A stretch of DNA of 64,000 nt, taken from contig NZ_RBTP01000031.1 in the NCBI RefSeq assembly GCF_003702045.1, positions 62,001 through 126,000 on the forward strand, read 5' to 3'. Each line of letters starts with the position of its first letter. Within the stretch, counting starts at the first letter, position 1. The stretch comes from Pseudomonas viridiflava. GTDB lineage: Bacteria; Pseudomonadota; Gammaproteobacteria; Pseudomonadales; Pseudomonadaceae. A model generated the notes under the pieces. The model made no database searches. It was not told the origin of the DNA and saw only the letters and a list, made by a program, of their open reading frames with translations. Position numbers and translations under genes: made by a program. Below are positions 45,691 to 55,312 of this stretch, piece by piece.

Positions 45691-45942
45691 TCAGCTATCT
45701 ATATACCGTTTCCAACCAATCCACACAGAGCCGTCTTCCAGGTGATTGACCTGAATGCCTTCGGTTTCCTCGATTTCCTGAAGCACGGTGTCCCAGATTT
45801 CGGAAGGTTCGCCTTCGAGACGCGTCACCGTGATGAACTGCACTTTCTGCACATCCGGCGCAGCCACCATGCGCTGGATGCGCCTGCCGATTTGCTCGTA
45901 GGAAAAAGACGGTTTCGTTGCTGAATACAGATCGCTAGCCAT
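45691..45942 (-). CDS. DUF1654 family protein
   Basis: An 83-residue soluble protein starting MASDLYSATKPSFSYEQIG, matching DUF1654, a family found mostly in Pseudomonas near phage and pyocin genes. The ATG at 45940-45942 has a very strong GAGGAGG five bases upstream. A perfect LexA box (45962-45977) ends 20 bases upstream of the start codon, so SOS induction is likely. Function unknown; perhaps a DNA-damage response or phage regulator. Confidence 0.85.
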   Translation of the reverse strand: MASDLYSATKPSFSYEQIGRRIQRMVAAPDVQKVQFITVTRLEGEPSEIWDTVLQEIEETEGIQVNHLEDGSVWIGWKRYIDS

Positions 45943-45961
45943 GACAACCTCCTCGGCATAA

Positions 45962-45977
45962 CTGTATTTATATACAG
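45962..45977. promoter_or_regulatory. LexA (SOS) box of the DUF1654 gene
   Basis: CTGTATTTATATACAG fits CTGT-N8-ACAG exactly, and the palindrome extends to ACTGTAT/ATACAGT. It lies between the repressor and DUF1654 genes, 20 bases from the DUF1654 start codon. Confidence 0.85.
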
Positions 45978-46069
45978 TATTCCAGCTGTACGAAGTCGAC
46001 AAGGTGGTTGTAGGAAAAGTATTCAACCCATTTCGGAAAGAAAACGCCGCAAGCCTTGTGCTGCCTGCA

Positions 46070-46726
46070 TCAGAGCTTGCCGGTCATCCTCACGGCCACC
46101 CCGATAATGCGACAGTCGGCACCGCACTCGATCATTCGATACGCCGGATTCAGGGGTTTGAGGTAGCGAACCCCGCCGTCCTCGACCAGCTTCTTGAAGG
46201 TCGCCTCATTGCTGGCCGGCAGCTTGGCAATGACGAGCTTGCCAGGTTGAACGTCAGCCTCGGTGTCCACCAGTATCATCATGCCTTCGGGCACGCTGAC
46301 GCCGGTAGGTGCGGTCATGGAATCGCCTTTGACTTCGAGCCAGAAGGCCGGTCCCTTGGAGTCGTAATCGGAAATTTCGTAGCGGTCCGAAAATCCCTCC
46401 GGGTAAGGCTCGACGGCCTCCTCCCACGAACCGGCCGAAACCCAACTGATCACCGGGTAGCGAAAGGACATTCTGGGCTGGTCGATCAGCGCCACGTTGG
46501 CATCGTGGCCCGTGATTCGCTCTTCCCCTTCGCCAATGGCCAGCCATTCGGCACGAAAGCCCGTGGCTTTGGCCAGCGCATAAAGATTCTCAGGTCGCAA
46601 ACTCTTGCTCTCGCCGCTGACCCACTGCGTGACGGCAGAGTTGGCCACGCCACACTCGGCGGCTATTTCGCCTTTTTTCTTGCCACTGACAGCAATGGCG
46701 CGGGCGATACGTTCGTGTCTGTTCAT
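46070..46726 (-). CDS. phage-type repressor, HTH_XRE + S24 peptidase (CI/PrtR-like)
   Basis: A 218-residue LexA/CI-like repressor. The N-terminal helix-turn-helix (IAAECGVANSAVTQWVSGESKSLRPENL) is followed by a C-terminal S24 domain with the Ala-Gly cleavage site in WVSAGSWEE, catalytic Ser in KGDSMTAP and Lys in GKLVIAKL. All residues for RecA-stimulated self-cleavage are present, so it should be inactivated by DNA damage. Start ATG 46724-46726 with GAGG upstream. It resembles PrtR of pyocin clusters. Divergent from the small SEC-C gene. Confidence 0.88.
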   Translation of the reverse strand: MNRHERIARAIAVSGKKKGEIAAECGVANSAVTQWVSGESKSLRPENLYALAKATGFRAEWLAIGEGEERITGHDANVALIDQPRMSFRYPVISWVSAGSWEEAVEPYPEGFSDRYEISDYDSKGPAFWLEVKGDSMTAPTGVSVPEGMMILVDTEADVQPGKLVIAKLPASNEATFKKLVEDGGVRYLKPLNPAYRMIECGADCRIIGVAVRMTGKL

Positions 46727-46782
46727 GGGCTCTGCCTCATAACGCGGGAAGGAAGAAAAGCGAACGCCTGACGCCGCGAATG

Positions 46783-46793
46783 TAAGCATGCTT
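46783..46793. promoter_or_regulatory. operator-like palindrome upstream of the repressor gene
   Basis: TAAGCATGCTT, containing the 10-bp palindrome AAGCATGCTT, 57 bases upstream of the repressor start. It shares its core with the site before the holin, consistent with autoregulation. Confidence 0.45.
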
Positions 46794-46872
46794 TCCAGAG
46801 AAAAACACTTCGATACAGCTTGGCGATCATTTGCGAGATAATGCGCGTCGATTTAATTGCGGAGTAGACCCG

Positions 46873-47073
46873 ATGAACCAGCAAGCCCATGTGCATGGCC
46901 CCGACTGTAACCACGACCATGATCATCACGACCACCAACACGGTCACGTACACGGCCCCAACTGCGGCCATGCGCACCAGGAGCCGGTGCGCAACACGTT
47001 GAAAGACGTGGGCCGCAACGATCCTTGCCCGTGCGGCAGCGAGAAGAAGTTCAAGAAGTGCCACGGCGTTTAA
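46873..47073 (+). CDS. histidine-rich small SEC-C zinc-motif protein
   Basis: A 66-residue protein. The first half is extremely His-rich ([15 protein letters not shown]) with two copies of HVHGP(D/N)C; the second half is a SEC-C motif ([17 protein letters not shown]) like the C-terminal zinc finger of SecA. Zinc or nickel binding by both parts is likely. Start ATG 46873 has GGAG eight bases upstream, and a good terminator follows. It is a short free-standing SEC-C protein; function unknown, perhaps metal storage or chaperone-like. Confidence 0.85.
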   Translation: MNQQAHVHGPDCNHDHDHHDHQHGHVHGPNCGHAHQEPVRNTLKDVGRNDPCPCGSEKKFKKCHGV

Positions 47074-47092
47074 TACACCGGGTAATCTGCCG

Positions 47093-47116
47093 ACGGCCTG
47101 CCATGCAGGCCGTTTT
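47093..47116 (+). terminator. terminator of the SEC-C gene
   Basis: ACGGCCTG/CAGGCCGT, loop CCATG, followed by TTT. Starts 20 bases after the stop codon. Confidence 0.7.
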
Positions 47117-47297
47117 CATGTGTGCAATGGCACACACCTCACGGCAAAACCCTCTTCGTCGACCGAATGAACCTGAACGCCGTCGACAGGACTCTCTTTG
47201 TAAAATCCTGAAATAAACTCGCCCTGCCTGCTTGCGTGCCAGCTGACGGCTCACTAACGTAGCGGCTTTTGTAACCATCCCCTCCAGGAGCTTGCCA

Positions 47298-49772
47298 ATG
47301 GCCTCGCCAGCCTTTATCCGTTTTATGCCTCGATTGGGCGCTGCCGCCGCTGCGGTAAGCTTCCTGGGTCTGGCGGGTTGTCAACTGGGCGGTGGTGATA
47401 GCGACACAGTACTGCCTGTTTCCGGGACGTTCGCGCTTAAAGGTCTGGCGCAGAATGTGTCGGTACGACGCAACAGCATGGGCATGCCGCTGATTGAAAG
47501 CAGCACCTACCATGATGTGCTGTTCACGCTGGGCTACGTGCATGCAGGGGATCGCATCAGTCAGATGCTCGGCATGCGTCTGTTGGCGCAGGGCCGTCTG
47601 TCGGAAATGGCAGGGCCGGATGCGCTGGAAGTCGACCGCCTGATGCGCTCGGTCAACCTGAAGCAAAACGCCAGCGATCTGTACAACGCCTCGTCGCCAC
47701 GTCTCAAGCGTTTCTTCGATGTCTATGCTCGCGGCGTGAACGCCTACCTGTTCCGCTACCGCGACAGGCTGCCAGCCGACGTGGCCAACTCCGGTTACAA
47801 GCCTGAGTACTGGAAACCGGAAGACTCGGCGCTGATTTTCAGCCTGCTCAACTTCAGCCAGTCGGTGAACCTGCAGGAAGAATTGTCCGGGCTGGTACTG
47901 GCGCAGAAAGTCGGTGCCGACAAACTCGCCTGGCTGCTGCCGACTTACCCGGATGAAGAGTTGCCGTTCGCCGAGGCTGACAAGCTCAAGGGCCTGAACC
48001 TCAACAATCAGGTCAATGGCCTGAGCGACCTGAACAAGGTCGCGCTGCAACTTTCCGACCTGAACATGCTGGGCGTTGCCGCGTCGAGCAACTGGGCCAT
48101 CGCGCCGCAACGCAGCCGCAATGGCAAAAGCCTGCTGGCCAGCGACATGCAGTTACCCGGCGGCCTGAATTCAGCGTGGAGCTTCGTGCAGATCCGTTCG
48201 CCGAAATATCAGGTGTCCGGCGTTTCCATAGCAGGCCTGCCGCTGGTGCTCAGTGGGTTCAACGGCAAGCTGGCGTGGAGCATGAGTAACGTCAAAGGCG
48301 ACAATCAGGACCTGTTCCTGGAGAAGATCAAGCGCGAAGGCAATCGTGTGTCCTACATGGCCGATGGCAAGTGGGTGCCCGCCACCGCCCACGACGAAAC
48401 CTTTCTGGTCAAAGGCAACCGAGCCATTCGCGAAACCGTCTATGCGACCCGTCACGGCGCGCTGCTCAACGCCAGCGCCACACCGCCCGGCAACGGCCTG
48501 AGCCTGGCGCTGCAAACGCCGAGCTTCAAGGATGACAAGACGCTGGACGCCTTCTTCGACCTGTCCCGTGCGCCCAACGTCGAAAAAGCGTTCGACACCA
48601 GCCGCGAGATTCGGGCGATCACCCTGAACATGGTGTTTGCCGACGCTTCCAACATCGGCTGGCAGGTCACAGGCCGTTTCCCGAATCGCCGTGAAGGCCA
48701 GGGCCTGCTGCCGTCGCCGGGCTGGGAAGGCAAGTACGACTGGGACGGTTTCGCCGATTCGATGCTGCACCCTTACGACCAGGACCCGCGCCAGGGCTGG
48801 ATCGCCACTGCCAATCAGCGCACGATTCCAAAGGGCTACGGCATGCAGCTCTCCAACTCGTGGGGCAACCCGGAGCGCGCCGAGCGAATCGCCGAGCTGG
48901 CCAACAGCGGCAAGCAGGACCTGCGCAGCACCGTCGCCATGCAGTACGACCAGACCACGACGTTTGCCGCCAAACTCAAAACCATGTTCGAAGCGCCGGG
49001 CATGAGCAAACCGTTGAAGCAGGCCATCGACGCGTTGCCCGAAGCTGACCGCAACAAGGCTCGCGAGGCTTACACCCGCCTGATGGCCTTCGACGGCAAG
49101 CTGAGCGCCACGTCCGCCGACGCCGCCCTGTACGAACTGTTCCTGCAGGAAAGCGCCAAGCAGATTTTCCTTGATGAACTGGGGCCGGAAACCAGTCCTG
49201 CGTGGCAGGCGCTGGTGGCCAACGCAGGCTCATCGTATTCCCCGCAGGCCGATCACCTGCTGGGGCGTGACGACAGCCCTTTCTGGGACGACGTCAAAAC
49301 CCCGCAGAAAGAAGACAAGCCCGCCATCCTGGCTCGCAGTCTGGCAGCAGCTGTAACCAGCGGCGACAGCCTGTTGGGCAGCGATCACAAGGCCTGGCAG
49401 TGGGGCAAGCTGCACCGTGACAACTGGACCGCGTCCAATACGCTGGTCACACAAATGGGCGCTGTCGAGTACAACCGCAGCGCCACGCCAGCGGGCGGCG
49501 ACCACACGACCATCAACGCGTCCGGCTACGAGTGGGGCAAAAGCTTCGATGCACGCATGGCCCCGGGCCTGCGCATGATCGTTGACTTCAGTCTGGTAGA
49601 ACCGATGACAGGCCTGATCAGCACCGGACAATCCGGCAATCCGGCCAGCCCGTACTACGCCAACAGCATCGAGCCCTGGCTCAAGGCGCAATACATGTCG
49701 ATGCCGCTGCAGCAGTCGAACTACGAAAAGGGTTATGGCAAGCAGCGTCTGACGTTGACGCCGGGCAAATAA
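47298..49772 (+). CDS. quiP: penicillin acylase family lipoprotein, acyl-homoserine lactone acylase QuiP-like
   Basis: An 824-residue Ntn-hydrolase precursor. The N-terminal signal ends in a lipobox-like LGLAGC. The alpha chain runs to about 263; the beta chain begins at S264 (SNWAIAP), the catalytic N-terminal Ser after self-cleavage. The beta chain carries the usual penicillin acylase motifs including [22 protein letters not shown]. The gene matches QuiP of P. aeruginosa, which degrades long-chain AHL signals, and occurs near the same neighbours (dinG, pdxH, ychJ). Start ATG 47298 with AGGAG seven bases upstream. Activity on AHL in this organism is not shown. Confidence 0.9.
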   Translation: MASPAFIRFMPRLGAAAAAVSFLGLAGCQLGGGDSDTVLPVSGTFALKGLAQNVSVRRNSMGMPLIESSTYHDVLFTLGYVHAGDRISQMLGMRLLAQGRLSEMAGPDALEVDRLMRSVNLKQNASDLYNASSPRLKRFFDVYARGVNAYLFRYRDRLPADVANSGYKPEYWKPEDSALIFSLLNFSQSVNLQEELSGLVLAQKVGADKLAWLLPTYPDEELPFAEADKLKGLNLNNQVNGLSDLNKVALQLSDLNMLGVAASSNWAIAPQRSRNGKSLLASDMQLPGGLNSAWSFVQIRSPKYQVSGVSIAGLPLVLSGFNGKLAWSMSNVKGDNQDLFLEKIKREGNRVSYMADGKWVPATAHDETFLVKGNRAIRETVYATRHGALLNASATPPGNGLSLALQTPSFKDDKTLDAFFDLSRAPNVEKAFDTSREIRAITLNMVFADASNIGWQVTGRFPNRREGQGLLPSPGWEGKYDWDGFADSMLHPYDQDPRQGWIATANQRTIPKGYGMQLSNSWGNPERAERIAELANSGKQDLRSTVAMQYDQTTTFAAKLKTMFEAPGMSKPLKQAIDALPEADRNKAREAYTRLMAFDGKLSATSADAALYELFLQESAKQIFLDELGPETSPAWQALVANAGSSYSPQADHLLGRDDSPFWDDVKTPQKEDKPAILARSLAAAVTSGDSLLGSDHKAWQWGKLHRDNWTASNTLVTQMGAVEYNRSATPAGGDHTTINASGYEWGKSFDARMAPGLRMIVDFSLVEPMTGLISTGQSGNPASPYYANSIEPWLKAQYMSMPLQQSNYEKGYGKQRLTLTPGK

Positions 49773-49796
49773 CGCACTCGTTACTGATCGTACGCC

Positions 49797-49863
49797 GGGA
49801 CGCGGAGCGTCCTGGGATTCATTCCCACGCAGAGCATGCGCAACGATCGGTAGACGCGCGTCC
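49797..49863. repeat. dispersed palindrome
   Basis: GGGACGC-GGA-GCGTCC hairpin (49797-49812) followed by ATTCCCACGCAGAGCATGCG-type sequence and ending in GACGCGCGTCCC, that is, inverted ends. Same family as 15866, 41181 and 57228. Between quiP and the exonuclease gene. Confidence 0.7.
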
Positions 49864-49930
49864 CAAAACTCCACGAACTTCCCGCCCGGCACCGGCTCAT
49901 AGCTAACAAGCCCATCCATACGGTTGTCTC

Positions 49931-50977
49931 ATGGATCTTGTCGTCGCGCGCCCCGAAGGTTTGTATTGTCCACCCGGTGACTTCTATATCGACCCTTGGC
50001 GTCCGGTCGAGCGGGCGGTGATTACCCATGCACACGGCGACCACGCCCGTACCGGCAACGAGCGTTACCTGTCAGCCGCCAGCGGCGAAGGGATTTTGCG
50101 CTCGCGCCTGGGTCAGGACATCAACCTGCAAACCCTTGAATACGGCGAGCAAATCACACACCACGGTGTAAAACTCAGCCTGCACCCGGCCGGTCATGTA
50201 CTGGGCTCAGCGCAAGTGCGGCTGGAATACGAAGGCGAAGTCTGGGTCGCCTCGGGGGATTATAAAGTCGAGCCGGACGGCACTTGCGCGGCGTTCGAAC
50301 CCGTGCGTTGTCACACCTTCATCACCGAATCGACCTTCGGCCTGCCGATCTATCGATGGGCGCCGCAGTCGCAGATTTTCGAAGGCATTAACCAGTGGTG
50401 GCGCGCCAATGCCGAACAGGGCAAGGCGAGCGTGCTGTTCGCCTATTCCTTCGGCAAGGCGCAACGCATCCTGCACGGTATCGACGCCAGCATCGGCCCG
50501 ATTCTGGTGCACGGCGCAGTCGAACCGTTGAACCGTGTGTATCGCGAAGGCGGTATTCGCATCCCGGAAACGCAATACGCAGGCGATTTCAAGAAAACCG
50601 ACCCTGCTCTGCGTCAGGCGCTGATTCTGGCGCCGCCCTCGGCAGGCGGTAGCAGTTGGATGAAGCGCTTCGGTGAGTACAGCGATGCCTTCGCCAGCGG
50701 CTGGATGATGCTGCGCGGGACACGACGTCGGCGCGGCGTGGATAGGGGCTTCGTGCTGTCTGATCACGCCGACTGGCCCGGTTTGCTTTGGGCCATCGAA
50801 CAAACCGGCGCGGAACGCGTGATGGTCACCCACGGCTCGGTCGGCGTGCTGGTGCGCTACCTGCGCGAACAGGGCCTCGATGCTCAGGGTTTCACCACCG
50901 AATACGGCGATGAAGACGACTCGAATGCAGCTGCAACCGAGGCAGAACCACAGCGCAGTGAAGAGGCCGGGTCATGA
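49931..50977 (+). CDS. ligase-associated DNA exonuclease (metallo-beta-lactamase fold)
   Basis: A 348-residue beta-CASP-like nuclease. The metal site HAHGDH is at 33-38, followed by HPAGHVLGS, SGDYK and LSDHADW. This family is always coded with an ATP-dependent ligase, a DEXH helicase and a phosphoesterase and takes part in DNA damage repair. Its final codons overlap the ligase start by four bases (ATGA). C-terminal ~20 residues are acidic and poorly conserved in type. Confidence 0.93.
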   Translation: MDLVVARPEGLYCPPGDFYIDPWRPVERAVITHAHGDHARTGNERYLSAASGEGILRSRLGQDINLQTLEYGEQITHHGVKLSLHPAGHVLGSAQVRLEYEGEVWVASGDYKVEPDGTCAAFEPVRCHTFITESTFGLPIYRWAPQSQIFEGINQWWRANAEQGKASVLFAYSFGKAQRILHGIDASIGPILVHGAVEPLNRVYREGGIRIPETQYAGDFKKTDPALRQALILAPPSAGGSSWMKRFGEYSDAFASGWMMLRGTRRRRGVDRGFVLSDHADWPGLLWAIEQTGAERVMVTHGSVGVLVRYLREQGLDAQGFTTEYGDEDDSNAAATEAEPQRSEEAGS

Positions 50978-52677
50978 AAGCCTTTGCCGAACTCTACGCT
51001 CGCCTTGACGCGACCACTTCCAGCAACGCCAAACTGGCCGCCATGCGCGACTACTTCGAGCAGGCCCACCCGCAGGACGCCGCTTGGGCTGTGTATTTCC
51101 TGTCTGGCGGACGCCCTCGACAATTGGTGCCGACTCGCATTCTGCGCGAACAGGCAATGGCCTTGGGCAACCTGCCGGAATGGCTGTTTGAGGAAAGCTA
51201 TCAGGCGGTCGGCGATCTGGCGGAAACCCTCTCCTTGCTTCTGCCACAAGCCGAGCACAGCAACGACGAAGGCCTCGCGCTGTGGATGGAAGAAAAGCTC
51301 TTGCCCCTGCGCGGCCTGCAGCCTGAAGAACTGGCCGAACGCCTGCCGGCGTTCTGGTCGCAGCTGGACCGAATCAGCCTGATGGTCTGCATCAAACTGA
51401 TTACCGGCAGTTTCCGGGTCGGTGTCTCGAAACTGTTGGTCACTCGCGCACTGGCCTCGCTGGCCGACATCGACAGCAAACGTGTTGCGCAGCGGCTGGT
51501 GGGCTACACCGATCTCTCGCATCGGCCGAGCGCCGAGGGTTACCTGAAGCTGATCGCCGCCGAGTCGGAAGACGAACACGCTCAACGCGGCGGTCAGCCC
51601 TACCCGTTTTTTCTCGCCCACTCGCTGCAACAGCCCGCCGACCAGTTCGAAGCACTGCTGGGCCCCGCCGATCACTGGCAAGTGGAATGGAAGTGGGATG
51701 GCATCCGGGCGCAGCTCGTCAAACGCGATGGACGACTGTGGATCTGGTCGCGCGGCGAAGAATTGGTCACTGATCGTTTCCCCGAACTGCACAGTCTGGT
51801 TCAGTGCCTGCCCGACGGCACCGTGATCGACGGTGAAATCGTAGTCTGGAAGGCGCCGCAGGCAGCGCCCGACAGCGACGCGGAGTTCGCGCTGGACAGC
51901 GACGCACCGCAAGCCAGTCCCTCGGTGCAGCCGTTCGCCTTGCTGCAACAACGCATCGGCCGCAAGACGCTGGGCAAAAAGATCCTCGCGGACGTGCCGG
52001 TCGTGGTCCTGGCCTACGACCTGCTCGAATGGGAAGGCCACGACTGGCGCAGCCGCCCGCAACATGCGCGTCGTACCCAGCTGGAAACCCTGATCAACGA
52101 GGCACGTAACGATGTGCTTCTGCCCTCCCCGGTGTTGACCGGTAAGGACTGGCTGGACCTGGCCCGCCAGCGCGAAGCGTCGCGCAGCCTGGGCGTCGAG
52201 GGCATGATGCTCAAGGCGCGTGATTCGCTGTATGGCGTCGGTCGCACCAAAGACATGGGCGTATGGTGGAAGTGGAAAGTCGATCCGTTCAGCGTGGACG
52301 CGGTGCTGATTTACGCGCAACGCGGTCACGGGCGTCGCGCCAGCCTGTACAGCGACTACACGTTCGCGGTGTGGGACGGACCGCCCGAGTCGAGCGAACG
52401 CACCCTCGTACCGTTTGCTAAAGCCTATTCAGGACTGACCGATGAAGAGATGCGCAAGGTAGACGCCATTGTGCGCAAAACCACGGTCGAAAAATTCGGC
52501 CCGGTGAGCAGCGTAACGCCGACACTGGTGTTCGAACTGGGCTTCGAGGGCATCGCCCTGTCAAAGCGGCACAAGAGCGGCATTGCTGTGCGTTTCCCGC
52601 GCATGCTGCGCTGGCGGCAGGACAAACCGGTGGCCGAAGCTGACAGTCTGGCCACCTTGCAGGACCTGTTGAGCTGA
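50974..52677 (+). CDS. ATP-dependent DNA ligase (repair-associated)
   Basis: A 567-residue ligase. An N-terminal DNA-binding domain (1-200) is followed by the nucleotidyltransferase domain with EWKWDG around K240 (adenylation Lys) and IWSRGEEL, then an OB-fold C-terminal part. It seals nicks with ATP, unlike the housekeeping NAD ligase. It is coupled to the exonuclease gene by a 4-base overlap. The usual next genes, helicase and phosphoesterase, lie 4.9 kb further on, beyond an amino acid transporter operon. Confidence 0.93.
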   Translation: MKAFAELYARLDATTSSNAKLAAMRDYFEQAHPQDAAWAVYFLSGGRPRQLVPTRILREQAMALGNLPEWLFEESYQAVGDLAETLSLLLPQAEHSNDEGLALWMEEKLLPLRGLQPEELAERLPAFWSQLDRISLMVCIKLITGSFRVGVSKLLVTRALASLADIDSKRVAQRLVGYTDLSHRPSAEGYLKLIAAESEDEHAQRGGQPYPFFLAHSLQQPADQFEALLGPADHWQVEWKWDGIRAQLVKRDGRLWIWSRGEELVTDRFPELHSLVQCLPDGTVIDGEIVVWKAPQAAPDSDAEFALDSDAPQASPSVQPFALLQQRIGRKTLGKKILADVPVVVLAYDLLEWEGHDWRSRPQHARRTQLETLINEARNDVLLPSPVLTGKDWLDLARQREASRSLGVEGMMLKARDSLYGVGRTKDMGVWWKWKVDPFSVDAVLIYAQRGHGRRASLYSDYTFAVWDGPPESSERTLVPFAKAYSGLTDEEMRKVDAIVRKTTVEKFGPVSSVTPTLVFELGFEGIALSKRHKSGIAVRFPRMLRWRQDKPVAEADSLATLQDLLS

Positions 52678-53009
52678 CGCACCTGAAGGGTGCGCTCGAC
52701 ATGCAGCGCACCAAATATGATCATTCCTACCCATTCCGTCGCCGCCTGCACGGCCGGAGCGTTACGATTCTGCTTCACCCGCCGCTCCTCACTCCATGAG
52801 CCTCATAAAAAACGGACGTGCTTAAAGGCTTCAGCTTCGGTGGGCAGGCAGAACGCCATGCTTTTATATGAAATAGCGACAACCGCTTACACTTCAAACG
52901 CACGTTCGTCTCTCTGGTTCGGAAATTGCTACTTTAGAACATCTGGCTTACGCCGGTAGCAACAAGCCTCGCGCGTTCCCAACCCCCATCAGGTTTTAAG
53001 GACTGAATA
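52678..53009. other. gap between the ligase gene and the binding protein gene
   Basis: The likely promoter region of the transporter operon. No gene is supported; an 89-codon open frame on the plus strand has no ribosome site and no coherent protein pattern. I find no REP or clear regulator site. Confidence 0.45.
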
Positions 53010-53792
53010 ATGAAAAAAGCATGGCTGACCCTTTCCGCACTGGCTTTGTGCCTGGCCGCTGGTAACACGATGGCCAAGGAGTACAAGGAACTGCGCTTTG
53101 GCGTCGATCCTTCTTACGCACCGTTTGAATCCAAAGCCGCCGACGGCAGCCTGGTGGGCTTCGATATCGATCTGGGCAATGCCATCTGCAAAGAGTTGAA
53201 AGTGACGTGCAAATGGGTCGAAAGCGATTTCGACGGCATGATCCCGGGCCTGAAGGCTCGTAAATTCGATGGCGTCATCTCGTCCATGACCGTGACCCCG
53301 GCTCGCGAGAAAGTCATCGACTTCTCCAACGAACTGTTTTCCGGCCCAACGTCACTGGTGTTCAAGAAAGGTGCAGGCCTGACCGCTGACCCGGCCAGCC
53401 TGAAAGGTAAGACCGTGGGCTACGAGCAGGGCACCATCCAGGAAGCCTACGCAAAGGCCGTACTGGACAAGGCTGGCGTGAAAACTCAGGCCTACGCCAA
53501 CCAGGATCAGGTTTACGCTGACCTGACCTCCGGCCGCCTGGATGCGTCCATCCAGGACATGCTGCAGGCCGAACTGGGCTTTTTGAAATCGCCAGCCGGT
53601 GCCGACTATGAAGTCAGCAAGCCGATCGACAGCGAACTGTTGCCAGCCAAGACCGCCGTCGGCATCGCCAAAGGCAACAAAGAGCTGAAAGCTCTGCTCG
53701 ATAAAGGCATCAAAGCCATGCACGATGACGGCACCTACGCCGAAATCCAGAAGAAGCACTTCGGCGACCTGAATCTGTACAGCGGTAAATAA
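53010..53792 (+). CDS. basic amino acid ABC transporter, periplasmic binding protein (HisJ/ArgT/AotJ family)
   Basis: A 260-residue cluster 3 binding protein: signal peptide MKKAWLTLSALALCLAAGN, cut at TMA|KEYKE. The mature lobe begins LRFGVDPSYAPFESKAADGSLVGFDIDLG and the MTVTPAREKVIDFS segment contacts ligand. It binds Lys, Arg, Orn or His; the sequence does not decide which. Strong site AAGGAC six bases before the ATG. First gene of the operon with two permeases, an M14-like gene and an ATPase. Confidence 0.92.
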   Translation: MKKAWLTLSALALCLAAGNTMAKEYKELRFGVDPSYAPFESKAADGSLVGFDIDLGNAICKELKVTCKWVESDFDGMIPGLKARKFDGVISSMTVTPAREKVIDFSNELFSGPTSLVFKKGAGLTADPASLKGKTVGYEQGTIQEAYAKAVLDKAGVKTQAYANQDQVYADLTSGRLDASIQDMLQAELGFLKSPAGADYEVSKPIDSELLPAKTAVGIAKGNKELKALLDKGIKAMHDDGTYAEIQKKHFGDLNLYSGK

Positions 53793-53876
53793 CACCCCGA
53801 CGCCCATCGATTTCGGCGATGATTCGCCGCCCTCTTCGATGGGCGTTTCTGTTCGTGACCGCTCAAGGTTTTATCC

Positions 53877-54605
53877 ATGCTCGACTCACTGATACACACA
53901 CTCGGACTTTCAGCGTTCAGCCTGAAGGGCTTCGGCCCCATATTGCTGCAAGGCACCTGGATGACCGTCAAACTTTCGGTACTGTCCCTGTTTCTGAGCA
54001 TTGTGCTCGGGCTGATCGGGGCCAGCGCCAAACTGTCGAGCTCTGCGCTGCTGCGCGTGCCAGCACAGGTCTACACTACCTTGATTCGCGGCGTGCCGGA
54101 TCTGGTGCTGATGCTGCTGATTTTCTACAGCCTGCAAACCTGGCTGACCAGCCTGACCGACGCGATGGAATGGGAATACATCGAGATCAACCCGTTCAGT
54201 GCGGGCGTCATCACGCTGGGCTTCATTTACGGAGCGTATTTCACCGAAACCTTCCGGGGCGCGATTTTGTCCGTGCCGCGCGGTCAGATCGAAGCGGCCA
54301 CAGCCTACGGCCTCAAGCGCGGCCAGCGTTTTCGTTATGTGGTGTTTCCGCAAATGATGCGTTACGCCCTGCCGGGTATCGGCAACAACTGGCAGGTACT
54401 GCTCAAGGCCACCGCACTGGTGTCGATCATCGGCCTGGCGGATCTGGTCAAGGCTTCGCAGGACGCGGGCAAGAGCACCTATCAACTGTTCTACTTTCTG
54501 GTGCTGGCGGCACTGATCTATCTGGCCATCACCAGCGCATCGAACTTCGCTTTGCGTTGGGCTGAGCGGCATTATGCTGCTGGCAGCCGGGAGGCGCAGC
54601 GATGA
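53877..54605 (+). CDS. hisQ: basic amino acid ABC transporter permease (HisQ type)
   Basis: A 242-residue inner-membrane permease with five helices and the EAA loop (AATAYGLKRGQRFRYVVFPQMMRYALPG) that docks to the ATPase. It pairs with the HisM-type permease; the genes overlap by four bases. AAGG stands eight bases before the start. Confidence 0.93.
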   Translation: MLDSLIHTLGLSAFSLKGFGPILLQGTWMTVKLSVLSLFLSIVLGLIGASAKLSSSALLRVPAQVYTTLIRGVPDLVLMLLIFYSLQTWLTSLTDAMEWEYIEINPFSAGVITLGFIYGAYFTETFRGAILSVPRGQIEAATAYGLKRGQRFRYVVFPQMMRYALPGIGNNWQVLLKATALVSIIGLADLVKASQDAGKSTYQLFYFLVLAALIYLAITSASNFALRWAERHYAAGSREAQR

Positions 54606-55312
54606 TCGAGTTGCTTCAGGAATACTGGAAACCCTTCCTTTATACAGACGGCGTGAACGTGACCGGCCTGGCGATGACCCTGTGGCTGCTCAGCGCTTCC
54701 ATTGCCATCGGTTTCTGCCTGTCGATTCCGCTGTCCATCGCCCGCGTGTCGAAGAACCGCTGGGTCCGCTGGCCGGTGCAGTTCTACACCTACCTGTTTC
54801 GGGGCACTCCGCTCTATATACAGCTGCTGATCTGCTACACCGGCATCTACAGCATTGCGGCGGTGCGCGAGCAGCCCTTGCTGGATGCGTTCTTTCGCGA
54901 CGCTATGAACTGCACCATCCTGGCGTTCACCCTGAACACCTGCGCCTACACCACCGAGATTTTCGCCGGTGCGATCCGCAGCATGGCCCACGGCGAAGTC
55001 GAGGCGGCCAAGGCGTACGGACTGACCGGCTGGAAGCTTTACACCTACGTGATCATGCCGTCGGTGTTGCGCCGTTCGCTGCCTTATTACAGCAACGAAG
55101 TGATTCTGATGCTGCACTCGACCACCGTGGCCTTTACCGCCACCGTGCCGGACATCCTGAAAGTCGCGCGGGACGCCAACTCGGCGACCTTCATGACCTT
55201 CCAGTCCTTCGGAATCGCTGCCGTCATGTACCTGACCGTTACCTTCATTCTGGTCGGGTTGTTCCGTCTTGCCGAACGTCGCTGGCTGGCCTTCCTCGGC
55301 CCCGCTCATTAA
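54602..55312 (+). CDS. hisM: basic amino acid ABC transporter permease (HisM type)
   Basis: A 236-residue permease, second half of the channel, with EAA loop AAKAYGLTGWKLYTYVIMPSVLRRSLP. It overlaps hisQ by four bases and is 14 bases upstream of the M14-like gene. Confidence 0.93.
   Translation: MIELLQEYWKPFLYTDGVNVTGLAMTLWLLSASIAIGFCLSIPLSIARVSKNRWVRWPVQFYTYLFRGTPLYIQLLICYTGIYSIAAVREQPLLDAFFRDAMNCTILAFTLNTCAYTTEIFAGAIRSMAHGEVEAAKAYGLTGWKLYTYVIMPSVLRRSLPYYSNEVILMLHSTTVAFTATVPDILKVARDANSATFMTFQSFGIAAVMYLTVTFILVGLFRLAERRWLAFLGPAH

Noticed and set aside
52690..52959. 89-codon frame upstream of the amino acid binding protein gene
   Set aside because: Unstructured composition and no ribosome site; the region is better explained as promoter DNA.
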